Origin: CAXBES01 sp963974915
GTDB taxonomy: Bacteria > Bacteroidota > Bacteroidia > Flavobacteriales > Flavobacteriaceae
Assembly: GCA_963974915.1 (NCBI GenBank)
Contig: CAXBES010000010.1
Location: 62,001-126,000, forward strand
Reading direction: 5' to 3'
DNA length: 64,000 nt
Positions 8,209-17,686 of the stretch are shown here, piece after piece. The notes beneath the pieces are model-generated. The model did not search any database and had not been told where the DNA came from. It saw nothing but the letters and a program-made list of their open reading frames with translations. The first letter of the stretch is position 1. Each line of letters starts with the position of its first letter. Both the position numbers and the translations under genes were made by a program.

Positions 8209-10518
8209 ATGAAGTACATAGCAACACTTGTTCTGCTTTTTACAATAATATCTTCTGCTAAAGCACAAAACTTTGAAGAAAGTTGGGAAGGCCATTTTTC
8301 TTATGTTTCTATAAAAGCTATTTCTCAGGGAAATGACAGAGTGTATGCCGCTTCCGAAAATGCTTTATTTACTTACGACCTATCAACTCAAGAGATCAAC
8401 ACGATTTCTTCAATCAATGGTCTCGCCGGCGAGGCAATAACTACAATATACTATAGTGAAAATTATGACTTATTAGTGATTGGTTACGAGAACGGATTGA
8501 TCGAGGTTGTTACCGATGGCGAAGACAATGTTCTTAGTGTAGTTGATATCCTAGAAAAACCCACTATTCCTCCCGATCAGAAGGGAATTAATCATTTTAA
8601 TGAGTACGATGGCAATTTGTATATAGCAACTCAATTTGGAATCTCAGTCTACGACCTTGCGGCTTTAGAGTTTGGAGATACTTACTTTATTGGAGATCTG
8701 GGAGCACAAATTGATGTGTTGCAAACAACAGTAAGACCACCTCATATTTTTGCCGTATCTCCTAATGACGGGGTTTTTCGAGCGCTTGTTGAGGATGATA
8801 ATTTAATTGATTATCAAAATTGGACTAAACTAACGAGTGCCGGTTACAAAGGAATTCAAACCTTGCAAGACGAAGTATATGCATTAAACAACGGCAATAT
8901 CGTATTCGAAGTACCTATTTCGGGGGCTTTTATACAACGTGGTGGATTTGGTGCGAATGTCGTCGATTTCAAATCGGCGCATAATCTTTTAACTATTACC
9001 ACTACTAATAGTATTCAGAGTTATTCTAACGGATTTGTTTTAGAGGCGAATGTAAGTAATAGTTCAATTCCTGAGTTCGACTTCGAATTACAGGCCGGAT
9101 ATGCCTTTAATGATGTTTTATATCTGGGGACTTCAAGTTTTGGGATGCTTCTGGTTCCATTTGGAACGAATCAAGCAACGCAGGTTCTCCCCGATGGCCC
9201 TGTATTAAATCAGAGTTTTGCCATTGATGCTACTCCGGGTCTATTATGGACAGTTTTTGGGGATTTCTCGGTTACTTTTAATCCGTATCCACTTAGTTAC
9301 AGAGGTATAAGTAATTACCGTGAAGGTTCTTGGACGAACCTGTCTTATGATGAACTAGAAGACATTGTAGGTAAACCAATTAATGACCTAGTAGATGTTA
9401 CAATTAACCCTAATAATCCCGAGGAAACTTATATATCTTCTTATCAAAAAGGGTTACTAAAGATAAATGGTCAGGATCCGGAAATACTCTACGACCAAAC
9501 CAACACTATTATGGAGATTCCTCCTGTTGGGAGTCCGGAGGCGGTTGGTATTCGACTGTACGGTTCTGCCTATGATCGCGAAGGTAACCTCTGGGTGGTG
9601 CAATCGCGCTCTAACGAGGGATTAATAAAGGTTTCACCCGAAGGACAGTTTACAACAATAGATGTTTCAAATATTATTAATGGAGAACAAGAGCAGGCGT
9701 TCACTAAATTAGCAATTAGCAGAGAAGGATATGTTTTCTTCGGAACTTCTACAGGAGGTTTAATAGGGTATAACCCTGCGACCGGTGCATTTAACCGAAT
9801 TGAGGAAGGTGTAGGAAATGGTGATATTCCTAGAAATAGTGTAAGATCTTTAGCGTTCGATAATCAAAACAGACTGTGGATAGGTACCACAAGAGGGTTA
9901 AGAGTACTGTTTAATGTTGGAGGATTCTTTGAAGAAAATGCTAATATCGACGCACAACCAATCATTATCCTTGAAGACGGAGTCCCCCAAGAGTTACTTT
10001 TCGAACTGTTTATCACCGAAATAGAAGTAGATGGTTCTAATAATAAATGGATCTCAACGGCAACATCGGGTGTGTTTTATCTTTCTTCTAACGGTCAGGA
10101 GACACTTCTCAGATTTACAAAGGCAAATTCTCCCTTGCCATCTAATAACGTTCAGGACATCGCCATAGATTCATTTACGGGTACTGTTTATTTTGCCACC
10201 GTAAATGGATTAGTAGCTTATAAAGGCACAGCAACAGCACCTCGTGATAATTTAGAAAATGTATATGCATTTCCAAATCCGGTAAGACCCGGTTTTACAG
10301 GAAACGTAACTATCGACGGACTCACAGCAGATGCCAACGTGAAGATCACAGATATTGAAGGAAATTTAGTTTTTGAACAAACTTCGGAAGGCGGAAGCGT
10401 TCTCTGGGATACTACTGCCTTTGGGAAATACAGTGTGGCGAGCGGAGTTTATTTGGTCCTGATCACGACCGAAGATAATTTAGAAACGAAAGTGACGAAA
10501 ATTATGATCGTTCGGTAA
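8209..10518 (+). CDS. porZ: PorZ, type IX secretion system surface component
   Basis: A 769-residue protein with a Sec signal peptide (1-19, ending AKAQ), two beta-propeller-like regions of the two-component-regulator-propeller type (about 40-320 and 330-660), and a C-terminal T9SS sorting domain from FPNPVRPG (about 690) to KVTKIMIVR. The overall order and the N-terminal WEGHFSYVSIKAISQGNDRVYAASENAL match PorZ, which in Porphyromonas is a cell-surface attachment-complex protein that presents anionic LPS to the PorU sortase. Its stop overlaps the recO start (TAATG). The porZ-recO adjacency is recurrent in Flavobacteria. Confidence 0.85.
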   Translation: MKYIATLVLLFTIISSAKAQNFEESWEGHFSYVSIKAISQGNDRVYAASENALFTYDLSTQEINTISSINGLAGEAITTIYYSENYDLLVIGYENGLIEVVTDGEDNVLSVVDILEKPTIPPDQKGINHFNEYDGNLYIATQFGISVYDLAALEFGDTYFIGDLGAQIDVLQTTVRPPHIFAVSPNDGVFRALVEDDNLIDYQNWTKLTSAGYKGIQTLQDEVYALNNGNIVFEVPISGAFIQRGGFGANVVDFKSAHNLLTITTTNSIQSYSNGFVLEANVSNSSIPEFDFELQAGYAFNDVLYLGTSSFGMLLVPFGTNQATQVLPDGPVLNQSFAIDATPGLLWTVFGDFSVTFNPYPLSYRGISNYREGSWTNLSYDELEDIVGKPINDLVDVTINPNNPEETYISSYQKGLLKINGQDPEILYDQTNTIMEIPPVGSPEAVGIRLYGSAYDREGNLWVVQSRSNEGLIKVSPEGQFTTIDVSNIINGEQEQAFTKLAISREGYVFFGTSTGGLIGYNPATGAFNRIEEGVGNGDIPRNSVRSLAFDNQNRLWIGTTRGLRVLFNVGGFFEENANIDAQPIIILEDGVPQELLFELFITEIEVDGSNNKWISTATSGVFYLSSNGQETLLRFTKANSPLPSNNVQDIAIDSFTGTVYFATVNGLVAYKGTATAPRDNLENVYAFPNPVRPGFTGNVTIDGLTADANVKITDIEGNLVFEQTSEGGSVLWDTTAFGKYSVASGVYLVLITTEDNLETKVTKIMIVR

Positions 10519-11237
10519 TGAATGTAACGACTAGAGCAATTGTGTTATCCGCACTAAAGTATTCCGAAGCAGATCTTATTGTTACTTGTTATACTGAAAG
10601 TTCGGGGATTAAAACCTATTTGCTTCGTGGCATTTTAAAATCAAAAAAGGGGAAACTTCGAACATCTCTTTTCCAGCCTCTCACTCAATTGGAACTTGTT
10701 GCGTATCACAAAAACAAAGGGACGCTTGAAAGTATTCGGGAAGCAAAAGTCCATAAGCCATATAAAAGCCTACACACAGATGTGATAAAATCGTCCTTGG
10801 TGTTATTCCTATCTGAAATGCTCAAAAACGCAATTAAAGAAGAGGAACCCGATAATGAATTGTTCAATTATTTATCACAATCTTTAGAATGGTTAGACGA
10901 TAATGATGATATTTCAAATTTTCATGTTTTATTTCTTCTGAAACTAACGGCGTATCTCGGTTTTTATCCGGATACAGACGATATTGAGTTCCAGTACTTT
11001 AATTTGGCCGAAGGTCGCTTTGAGAAAAACCAGTTTGGAATGTACACTGAAACAGGGAATACCATTGAGAATTTTAAGCAGTTTTTCGGCATAAATTTTG
11101 ATGATATTCGCGACATAAAACTTACCAAATCGGCACGTTTGGATCTTCTTAATTTGTTGTTGAAATATTATCAATTTCACATACAGGATTATAAAAAACC
11201 CAAGTCCCTTTTGGTGCTAAACCAACTATTTAACTAA
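10518..11237 (+). CDS. recO: DNA repair protein RecO
   Basis: A 239-residue RecO. The N-terminal OB-fold shows TTRAIVLSALKYSEADLIVTCYTESSGIKTYLLRGI and the helical C-terminal half contains LLKLTAYLGFYPD. It loads RecA with RecR by annealing and displacing SSB-bound strands in RecFOR recombination. The zinc-binding cysteine cluster of some RecO proteins is absent. The first base of its ATG is the last base of the porZ stop, so translation is likely coupled. Confidence 0.9.
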   Translation: MNVTTRAIVLSALKYSEADLIVTCYTESSGIKTYLLRGILKSKKGKLRTSLFQPLTQLELVAYHKNKGTLESIREAKVHKPYKSLHTDVIKSSLVLFLSEMLKNAIKEEEPDNELFNYLSQSLEWLDDNDDISNFHVLFLLKLTAYLGFYPDTDDIEFQYFNLAEGRFEKNQFGMYTETGNTIENFKQFFGINFDDIRDIKLTKSARLDLLNLLLKYYQFHIQDYKKPKSLLVLNQLFN

Positions 11238-11251
11238 ACCAACCCTTTCTA

Positions 11252-13657
11252 ATGCGCCAACTATTACTTATTGCAGTACTTTTAATTTCCAGCGCTGCAC
11301 TATCACAAAAAATTCAGATCTTAGAAGAAGATTCAACAATTCCAATCTCGGGTGTTGCTATTTACAACAAAGACAAAAGTAAAAACGGAATAAGTGATTT
11401 CGATGGGTTTGTCGATGTTTCAGAATTTTCAGAGAATGAAGTCATTAATTTTCAGCATATTTCTCATCCGTTAAAAAGTCTTCCGAAGAAAGAAATAATT
11501 GGCAATAACAACATAGTGTTTTTAACAACAGATGCCAGTAAATTAGATGAAGTGGTGCTTTCGGTGGCGAAATTTGGTCAGAATAAAAGAGATATTCCCC
11601 AACAAATTGTTAGCGTTTCTAGTGAAGACATCCTTTTTGCTAATCCGCAAACCTCTGCAGATCTACTTGAAAGTACAGGACAGGTATATATTCAGAAGAG
11701 TCAGTTAGGTGGTGGAAGTCCGTTAATCCGTGGGTTCTCAACTAATAGGCTTCTTATTACGGTTGATGGAGTACGCTTTAATACTGCCATCTTTAGAGGC
11801 GGAAATGTTCAGAATATTATTTCAATAGATCCTTTTGCTGTGTCGAACACCGAAGTAGTTTTAGGGCCTGGCTCTGTGGTTTACGGAAGTGATGCCGTAG
11901 GGGGTGTTATGAATTTTTACACAAAGAAACCTAAATTCTCATTTGTAGAAGGAAATAGTTTTTCGGGCAATGCGACTTTGCGATATGCAACCGCCAATGA
12001 GGAAAAAACTGGGCATTTCGATTTTAATATTGGTGCAAAAGAATGGGCATTTCTAACGAGCGTAACCTATAGTGACTTTGGAGATTTGAAAATGGGTTCT
12101 CATGGCCCCGATGATTACCTGCGCAACGAATATGCAGCGACTATTGATGGTGTAGATGTTGAAATTGAGAATGTTGATCCGCGTGTTCAGAATCCAACAG
12201 GGTACAATCAAATAAATGCGATGCAGAAAGTACGATTTATGCCTTCGGAAAAATGGGACTTTAATTTGGGCCTTTTTTATACAACCACTAGTGATTATCC
12301 CCGTTATGATCGTTTAATCAGAAAACGTGACGGACAATTACGTGCAGCCGAATGGTATTACGGACCTCAAGAATGGCTTTCTGGAAACCTACAAGCGCGT
12401 AATAATGCGTATAATGACGGAATTTATGATGAAAGTATTATAACGGTTTCTTATCAGCGTTTTAAAGAGAGTCGTCATGACCGGGACTTTGGCGCAACGA
12501 CATTATTTGAAACCGAGGAACGACTTTCGGCATATAGTGGTGCATGGGATTTTGAAAAAGATTTTGCTAAGGCAAAATTGCATTATGGTATTGAATATGT
12601 CTACAATAAGGTTAATTCAGAAGGAAGTATGACCGATATCTCAAGCGGTATTTCGCAACAAGATGCTTCGCGTTACCCGGATGGTGCGACCTGGCAATCA
12701 GCAGCAGCATATACCAGTTTAGAATGGAAATTGAATCCTAACCTGTCATTTCAGGGAGGGGTGCGATATAACCATATAATACTAGATGCAACTTTTGATC
12801 CTGCTATCTACGATTTTCCTTTCGAAGATGCTAATATTGATACAGGGGCTTTAACGGGTAGTGCAGGTTTAACCTGGAATCCAAATAAAATTCTGGGTTG
12901 GCGAGTTAACTTTGGTACAGCGTTTAGAGCGCCAAATATTGATGATGTTGGAAAAATATTTGATAGTGAACCCGGAAGCGTTGTTGTACCTAACCCCGAT
13001 TTAAAACCGGAATATGCAAGTACGGGAGAAATTGGTGCAACTCTCAATTTTGAAGATGTAGTGAAATTGGACGTGGCAGGCTATAGCACGTATTTGAAAG
13101 ATGCATTGGTGCGACGTGATTTTGATCTCAACGGACAAACAGTTATTGATTATCAAGGAGAGCCAAGTAATGTTCAGGCTATTCAAAACGCAGCAAAAGC
13201 TGAGGTATATGGTTTTGAAGCCGGGATAGAGATAAATTTTTGTGAGCAGATTCAGTTAACATCACAATATAACATTACCGATGGCTTTGAAGAAGACGAT
13301 AATGGAGACAGAAATCCTATAAGACATGCTGCCCCTCAGTTTGGAAATACTCATTTAATTTTTAAATCTGAAAAACTTAAGTTAGATGGCTTTGCCGAAT
13401 ACAACGGTCAGTTTGATTATGAAGATCTGGCGCCAAGTCAGGCGAGCAACGATTTTTTATATGCTAAAGATGAAAATGGGAATCCTTATTCCCCCAAGTG
13501 GTACACGCTTAATTTTAGAGCACAATATCAGTTAACAGACGCATTGATGTTGAATGCCACCCTAGAGAATATCACAGACCAGCGATATCGCCCATATAGT
13601 AGCGGTATTGCGGCGGCAGGAAGAAATTTGATAGTGGCTGCCAGTTATGTGTTTTAA
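11252..13657 (+). CDS. TonB-dependent outer-membrane receptor
   Basis: An 801-residue receptor. Signal peptide 1-18, a short carboxypeptidase-regulatory-like beta domain (about 20-95), a plug domain (about 110-230) with SPLIRGFSTNRLLITVDGVR and VVYGSDAVGGVMNF, and a 22-strand-type barrel with NPDLKPEYASTGEIG and a C-terminal aromatic strand. The layout resembles haem/transferrin-type and ferric siderophore receptors. The substrate is not readable. It starts 14 bases after recO, so it may be the last gene of the porZ-recO unit. No dedicated ABC or haem-handling genes are nearby. Confidence 0.85.
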   Translation: MRQLLLIAVLLISSAALSQKIQILEEDSTIPISGVAIYNKDKSKNGISDFDGFVDVSEFSENEVINFQHISHPLKSLPKKEIIGNNNIVFLTTDASKLDEVVLSVAKFGQNKRDIPQQIVSVSSEDILFANPQTSADLLESTGQVYIQKSQLGGGSPLIRGFSTNRLLITVDGVRFNTAIFRGGNVQNIISIDPFAVSNTEVVLGPGSVVYGSDAVGGVMNFYTKKPKFSFVEGNSFSGNATLRYATANEEKTGHFDFNIGAKEWAFLTSVTYSDFGDLKMGSHGPDDYLRNEYAATIDGVDVEIENVDPRVQNPTGYNQINAMQKVRFMPSEKWDFNLGLFYTTTSDYPRYDRLIRKRDGQLRAAEWYYGPQEWLSGNLQARNNAYNDGIYDESIITVSYQRFKESRHDRDFGATTLFETEERLSAYSGAWDFEKDFAKAKLHYGIEYVYNKVNSEGSMTDISSGISQQDASRYPDGATWQSAAAYTSLEWKLNPNLSFQGGVRYNHIILDATFDPAIYDFPFEDANIDTGALTGSAGLTWNPNKILGWRVNFGTAFRAPNIDDVGKIFDSEPGSVVVPNPDLKPEYASTGEIGATLNFEDVVKLDVAGYSTYLKDALVRRDFDLNGQTVIDYQGEPSNVQAIQNAAKAEVYGFEAGIEINFCEQIQLTSQYNITDGFEEDDNGDRNPIRHAAPQFGNTHLIFKSEKLKLDGFAEYNGQFDYEDLAPSQASNDFLYAKDENGNPYSPKWYTLNFRAQYQLTDALMLNATLENITDQRYRPYSSGIAAAGRNLIVAASYVF

Positions 13658-13909
13658 GCGTAGATAGTCACCTAAATAAAAAATATTTAACTTCATACAA
13701 TTACTTACAAACGTTTGTAAACAACTATAAACGAAAGTAAGTATGTAACAACCGACTCTTTTTTCTAAGCTGTTTCATATTTGCAGTGTTGAATTGTTGG
13801 AGTGAATTATTGTTTACAGATAGTTTACTGGTTTCAATTCAGGACGATAGGTTCTCGGGACGAATCCGAGAATAATTCTTAACTGTTTAATTATTAAAAA
13901 TTAGAAATT
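13658..13909. other. Intergenic leader of ssb with two inverted repeats
   Basis: This 252-base gap holds a perfect 16-bp palindrome TTACAAACGTTTGTAA (13705-13720) and, 38 bases before ssb, a stem TTCTCGG/CCGAGAA (13852-13858 with 13866-13872). CATATTTG near 13778-13785 is one base off the -7 consensus. No terminator with a T-run is seen after the receptor gene. Confidence 0.6.
13705..13720. promoter_or_regulatory. Perfect 16-bp palindrome, candidate operator
   Basis: TTACAAACGTTTGTAA is its own reverse complement. It has the same central AAACGTTT as the gdhA palindrome at 6721 and could be a site for a LacI- or TetR-type regulator acting on ssb or on the end of the receptor unit. Confidence 0.4.
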
Positions 13910-14245
13910 ATGAGTACACTTAGAAACAAAGTACAGTTGATTGGAAACTTAGGGAATGATCCGGAAATCATTAATCTGGATTCGGGTAGAAAAATTGCAA
14001 AATTTAGTGTGGCTACCAACGAATCATACAAGAATAAGGAAGGTGAGCGCGTTACCGATACACAATGGCACAACGTGGTTTGCTACGGAAAAACGGCAGA
14101 GATCGTTGAAACCTATGTCACAAAAGGTAAGGAAGTAGCAGTTGAAGGTAAACTCACAACCCGCAGCTGGGATGACAAAGAGGGTAATAAAAGATATACT
14201 ACCGAGGTGGTATGCAATGAGTTACTCATGCTTGGAAACAAATAA
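13910..14245 (+). CDS. ssb: Short single-stranded DNA-binding protein
   Basis: A 111-residue SSB consisting of one OB fold: LRNKVQLIGNLGNDPEI, KFSVATNESYKNKEGE, TQWHNVVCYGKTAEIVETYV and KGKEVAVEGKLTTRSW. It binds single-stranded DNA. It stops right after the OB fold at LLMLGNK and lacks the Gly-rich linker and acidic DDDIPF-type tail that recruits partner proteins. No tail is seen in other frames beyond the stop, so this is a genuine short form rather than a frameshift. Flavobacteria often have a second, full-length SSB, so this may be a specialised paralogue. Confidence 0.9.
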   Translation: MSTLRNKVQLIGNLGNDPEIINLDSGRKIAKFSVATNESYKNKEGERVTDTQWHNVVCYGKTAEIVETYVTKGKEVAVEGKLTTRSWDDKEGNKRYTTEVVCNELLMLGNK

Positions 14246-14263
14246 AATGTCTCTTAAGATTAG

Positions 14264-14293
14264 AACCCTGCTAACTACGGCAGGGTTTTTTTG
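14264..14293 (+). terminator. Intrinsic terminator of ssb
   Basis: AACCCTGC (14264-14271), eight-base loop, GCAGGGTT (14280-14287), then a T-run. Confidence 0.85.
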
Positions 14294-14447
14294 TTTTAAG
14301 TTTTACAAATTAGCCAAAAAATTGGCGAGATCACGGTTTCCGGTAACGGAGGTATGATAACACAGTTAAAAGAGATTTTTGCTGTGAGTAAGTAACTACC
14401 GTATGATAAAAGCACTAGGAGAGCAATTCTTTTGGTGCTTTCTTAAT

Positions 14448-15350
14448 TTAAAAAAAAACCTCTTTCGCCATTCTAAACGTATTAGAATGCGCCTCGATAA
14501 TTGTTTTAATATCCGGTGAATAACCACCTCCCATACTTACTTGAACCGGAATATCTAGATCTCTGCATGTTTGCATCACAAAACGATCCCTTTCCTTACA
14601 TCCCGCCAAAGAACAATTTAATTTTCCCAATTTGTCGCTTTCCAGTATATCTACCCCACTGAGATAAAAAATGAAGTCAGGGTCTTCTTGTTCAATTAAC
14701 TTCGGAAGGGTTTCTCGTAAAGTTGATAAAAAGAAATCATCATTGCTCCCGTCTGGCAGTGCGATATCAAGATCACTTGTTTCTTTTCTGAAAGGATAGT
14801 TGCTGGCACCATGCATCGAGAAAGTAAAGACCGAAGCATCTTTTTTAAAGATCACTGCAGTACCATTGCCTTGATGTACGTCTAAATCTACAATAAGAAT
14901 TTTTCTAATATCTCTCGTATTTTGAAGATATCTCGCCCCGATCGCCTGATCATTAAACAAACAAAATGCTTCCCCACGATCGGGATAGGCGTGGTGAGTA
15001 CCCCCGGCAATATTCATTGCGATCCCATTCTTTAAAGCATGGTCACAACCTTCGATCGTGCCCTGAGTAATAATTTGCTCCCGCTCCACTAGTTTTTCGG
15101 AAAGGGGAAAACCAATTTTTCTGGCGGAACGTGCATCCAAGGTTAAACTAAGCAAAGCATTGACATATTCTTCTGTATGGACCTCGAGAATTGCATTCTT
15201 ATTTACGTTCCCCGGAGTGAAGAAATTCTCCGGTTCGCAAGTACCCTCATACAGTAGTTGCTGATGAAGTAATTCGTATTTCGACATGGGAAACCTATGT
15301 CCTAAAGGTAAATTGTGTTTAAAAATAGGGTGATAAGCGATTTTGAGCAT
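14448..15350 (-). CDS. Histone-deacetylase-fold (arginase/deacetylase superfamily) enzyme
   Basis: A 300-residue zinc deacetylase of the HDAC/AcuC superfamily. The catalytic pair sits in GGTHHAYPDRGEAFC (His119, His120), zinc ligands in VDLDVHQGNGT (Asp157, His159) and YLSGVDILESD, and the C-terminal GGGYSPD glycine loop is present. It likely removes acyl groups from small molecules or lysine side chains. I chose ATG 15350 over an in-frame TTG one codon upstream. Its ATG overlaps the metG stop (TGATG), so it is translationally coupled to metG. Confidence 0.85.
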   Translation of the reverse strand: MLKIAYHPIFKHNLPLGHRFPMSKYELLHQQLLYEGTCEPENFFTPGNVNKNAILEVHTEEYVNALLSLTLDARSARKIGFPLSEKLVEREQIITQGTIEGCDHALKNGIAMNIAGGTHHAYPDRGEAFCLFNDQAIGARYLQNTRDIRKILIVDLDVHQGNGTAVIFKKDASVFTFSMHGASNYPFRKETSDLDIALPDGSNDDFFLSTLRETLPKLIEQEDPDFIFYLSGVDILESDKLGKLNCSLAGCKERDRFVMQTCRDLDIPVQVSMGGGYSPDIKTIIEAHSNTFRMAKEVFF

Positions 15351-17428
15351 CAATTGATAGTTGCCCCATTATTCACGCCGTCAGTGTCAGGATTTACAAA
15401 AACCAGTTTTCCGTCGGGAGTTTCGGTCATTAAGATCATCCCTTCGCTGTCCACACCTCGCAAAGCACGGGGTGCAAGATTTACTAACACGGTTACTTTT
15501 TTACCAACTATTTCTTCCGCAGAAAAGCTTTCAGCGATTCCCGAAACTATAGTACGTACATCAATCCCGGTATCAACCTTTAAGACCAATAATTTCTTCG
15601 CTTTAGGCATTTTTTCGGCTTCTATGATCGTTCCTACCCGCATATCGAGCTTGGTGAAATCATCAAACTGAATGGTATCTTTTTGTGGCTGAACCTGTGT
15701 TGAGTTTGTCGAAGCATTCATTTGTTTACTGGCTTGTAATTTATCTAATTGTTGTTGTATCTGCTCATCTTCAATTTTACTGAAAAGCAATTCGCCTTTT
15801 CCAATGGTATGCCCTGAAGGTAAAAGATTGGTTGACGACTTAACATCGTTCCATGTAAGGGCCCCCTCGCTATCGCTCGGAGAAATATTGAACATATTTT
15901 TGAGCTTGGCAGAAGTAAATGGCAAGAAAGGCTCACTTAAAATCGCTAAAGCCGATGCAATTTGTAAAGCGACATGCATCACCGTTCTTGTTCGTGTTTC
16001 ATCCGTTTTAATGGTTTTCCAGGGTTCTTCGTCTGCCAGATATTTGTTTCCTAATCGTGCAACATTCATCAATTCCATTTGTGCCTCTCTAAAACGATAG
16101 CGTTCAATTGAACTGGCAATTACAGCCGGATAAGCCTGCAATTCCTTCAGTGTTGCTTCATCTATTTCCGAGAATTCTGAAGCTTCCGGAACAACACCGT
16201 CATAATATTTATGGGTTAAAACAACCACTCGGTTAATAAAGTTTCCGAAGACAGCCACTAACTCATTATTATTTCTTGCCTGAAAATCTGCCCAGGTAAA
16301 GTCATTGTCCTTGGTCTCCGGGGCATTAGCCGTTAATACATACCTTAATACATCCTGCTGATTAGGAAAATCTTCCAGATACTCATGCAACCAAACCGCC
16401 CAATTCTTTGAAGTAGAGATCTTATTCCCTTCCAGATTCAAAAATTCGTTCGCCGGTACATTGTCCGGTAAAATATAACTCCCGTCGGCCTTTAACATAC
16501 TCGGGAAAATGATACAGTGAAATACAATATTATCCTTTCCAATAAAGTGAAGCATTTTTGTATCCTCACTTTTCCAGTAAGGTTCCCAATCTTTACCTTC
16601 ACGAGCTGCCCATTCCTTTGTTGAAGAAATATATCCAATAGGCGCGTCAAACCACACATAAAGTACTTTTCCCTCGGCTCCCTTTACAGGAACGGGAATA
16701 CCCCAATCCAGATCCCGTGTTACCGCTCTTGGACGTAATCCATCATCGATCCACGACTTGCATTGCCCGTAAACATTAGTTTTCCAGTCTTTTTTATGCC
16801 CCTTAATGATCCATTCTTTTAACCAGGGTTCGTATTGGTCTAAAGGTAAAAACCAATGTTTCGTTTCCTTTAAGGTGGGCGTAGCACCTGTAATGGCACT
16901 TTTCGGATTTATAAGATCGGTAGCATTGTGTGAAGTCCCACAATTTTCACATTGGTCGCCATAACTCTCTTCAAAACCGCACTTCGGACAAGTACCAATT
17001 ATAAATCTATCTGCTAAAAACTGATTTGCTTCGGCATCATAAAGTTGCTCGGTAACTTCTTCTATAAATTTCCCGTTGTGGTATAAGTTCTCAAAAAACT
17101 GAGATGCGGTGTCGTGATGGATCTTCGCAGAAGTACGCGAATAGTTATCGAAACTAATTCCGAAGTCTTCAAAAGACTGCTTAATAATAGCGTGATATTT
17201 ATCGACAACCTGCTGAGGCGAAATACCCTCTTTTTTTGCCTTAATAGTAATAGGAACACCGTGTTCGTCACTTCCACAAACAAAAGCGACATCTTTTTTT
17301 TGCAATCGCTGATACCTCGCATAAATATCTGCAGGCACATAAACCCCCGCCAAATGCCCAATATGGACTGGTCCGTTGGTATATGGCAGCGCAGCGGTAA
17401 TCGTATATCTTTTTGGATCTTGACTCAT
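15350..17428 (-). CDS. metG: Methionyl-tRNA synthetase
   Basis: A 692-residue class I synthetase. HIGH (22-25), four zinc cysteines (CPKC 147-150, CENC 160-163), the KMSKS-equivalent KISTSK (336-341), the anticodon-binding helical domain (about 380-550), and a C-terminal EMAP/Arc1p-like tRNA-binding domain (about 587-692) starting at [14 protein letters not shown]. It charges tRNA-Met. The linker before the C-terminal domain (about 566-586) contains the sequence of a short dispersed repeat (15688-15715). It heads a two-gene unit with the deacetylase. Confidence 0.95.
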   Translation of the reverse strand: MSQDPKRYTITAALPYTNGPVHIGHLAGVYVPADIYARYQRLQKKDVAFVCGSDEHGVPITIKAKKEGISPQQVVDKYHAIIKQSFEDFGISFDNYSRTSAKIHHDTASQFFENLYHNGKFIEEVTEQLYDAEANQFLADRFIIGTCPKCGFEESYGDQCENCGTSHNATDLINPKSAITGATPTLKETKHWFLPLDQYEPWLKEWIIKGHKKDWKTNVYGQCKSWIDDGLRPRAVTRDLDWGIPVPVKGAEGKVLYVWFDAPIGYISSTKEWAAREGKDWEPYWKSEDTKMLHFIGKDNIVFHCIIFPSMLKADGSYILPDNVPANEFLNLEGNKISTSKNWAVWLHEYLEDFPNQQDVLRYVLTANAPETKDNDFTWADFQARNNNELVAVFGNFINRVVVLTHKYYDGVVPEASEFSEIDEATLKELQAYPAVIASSIERYRFREAQMELMNVARLGNKYLADEEPWKTIKTDETRTRTVMHVALQIASALAILSEPFLPFTSAKLKNMFNISPSDSEGALTWNDVKSSTNLLPSGHTIGKGELLFSKIEDEQIQQQLDKLQASKQMNASTNSTQVQPQKDTIQFDDFTKLDMRVGTIIEAEKMPKAKKLLVLKVDTGIDVRTIVSGIAESFSAEEIVGKKVTVLVNLAPRALRGVDSEGMILMTETPDGKLVFVNPDTDGVNNGATIN
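15688..15715 (-). repeat. Short dispersed-repeat sequence inside the metG linker
   Basis: On the metG strand the stretch reads GCTTCGACAAACTCAACACA and continues GGTTCAGCC. It closely resembles the CTTCGACAAGCTCAGCACAGG word that occurs between genes in many bacterial genomes. Here it is read in frame as [10 protein letters not shown], in the variable linker. Identification as a member of that repeat family is from memory. Confidence 0.5.
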
Positions 17429-17468
17429 AATTTTCTTTGAGAACCTATCAGTTTCTGTTAGGCAAGTG

Positions 17469-17476
17469 CAAAAATA
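17469..17476 (-). promoter_or_regulatory. Candidate -7 element for metG
   Basis: Read leftward it is TATTTTTG, fitting TAnnTTTG, about 40 bases before the start codon. No good -33 TTG at normal spacing. Confidence 0.4.
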
Positions 17477-17520
17477 AGGATTTTATTTTCTGCTGAGTTT
17501 TTAATCCAATCGAATTTTTT

Positions 17521-17678
17521 GGGCGTTACCCAGACCTGCCTGCCGGAAGGCAAGCGCTCGCCATCCATCTTCGATATAGTTTTGGCGTTTACAGACTCGG
17601 TCTGGGTCGGGCTTTCAGGCTTACACGCCCGCCCGCCGAAGCGTGCGAAGTCGGGTAAGCTACTTCAATCCCTAACGC
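17521..17678. repeat. GC-rich folded element, candidate interspersed repeat or structured RNA
   Basis: About 160 bases, far richer in G+C than the surroundings. Nested complementarity: GCGTTA (17523-17528) with TAACGC (17673-17678); CCCAGACC (17529-17536) with GGTCTGGG (17599-17606); an inner hairpin TGCC-GGAA-GGCA (17541-17552) closed by a GGAA tetraloop; and further GGGC/GCCC pairing after 17606. The end words GGTCGGGCTTTC and TTCAATCCCTAACGC resemble a repeat I recall from other flavobacterial genomes, but no second copy is visible in this window. Confidence 0.55.
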
Positions 17679-17686
17679 AAATCCCT

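Larger units (their letters stand above)
17429..17686. other. Intergenic region holding a GC-rich structured element
   Basis: Between the DUF1501 gene and metG. Its metG-proximal end has the metG -7 candidate (17469-17476); the rest is the folded element at 17521-17678. Open frames here have no recognisable protein content. Confidence 0.6.

Noticed and set aside
13852..13872. Terminator after the TonB receptor
   Set aside because: The stem is real but not followed by a T-run, and it lies in the ssb leader 195 bases beyond the receptor stop.
14246..14300. Frameshift that truncated ssb and removed an acidic tail
   Set aside because: No DDDIPF-like sequence occurs in any frame after the stop; a terminator follows immediately.
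17601..17678. Possible tRNA gene (GGTCGGGC and TTCAATCCC resemble a T arm)
   Set aside because: No acceptor stem with CCA, no D arm or anticodon stem in the right geometry; only word-level similarity.
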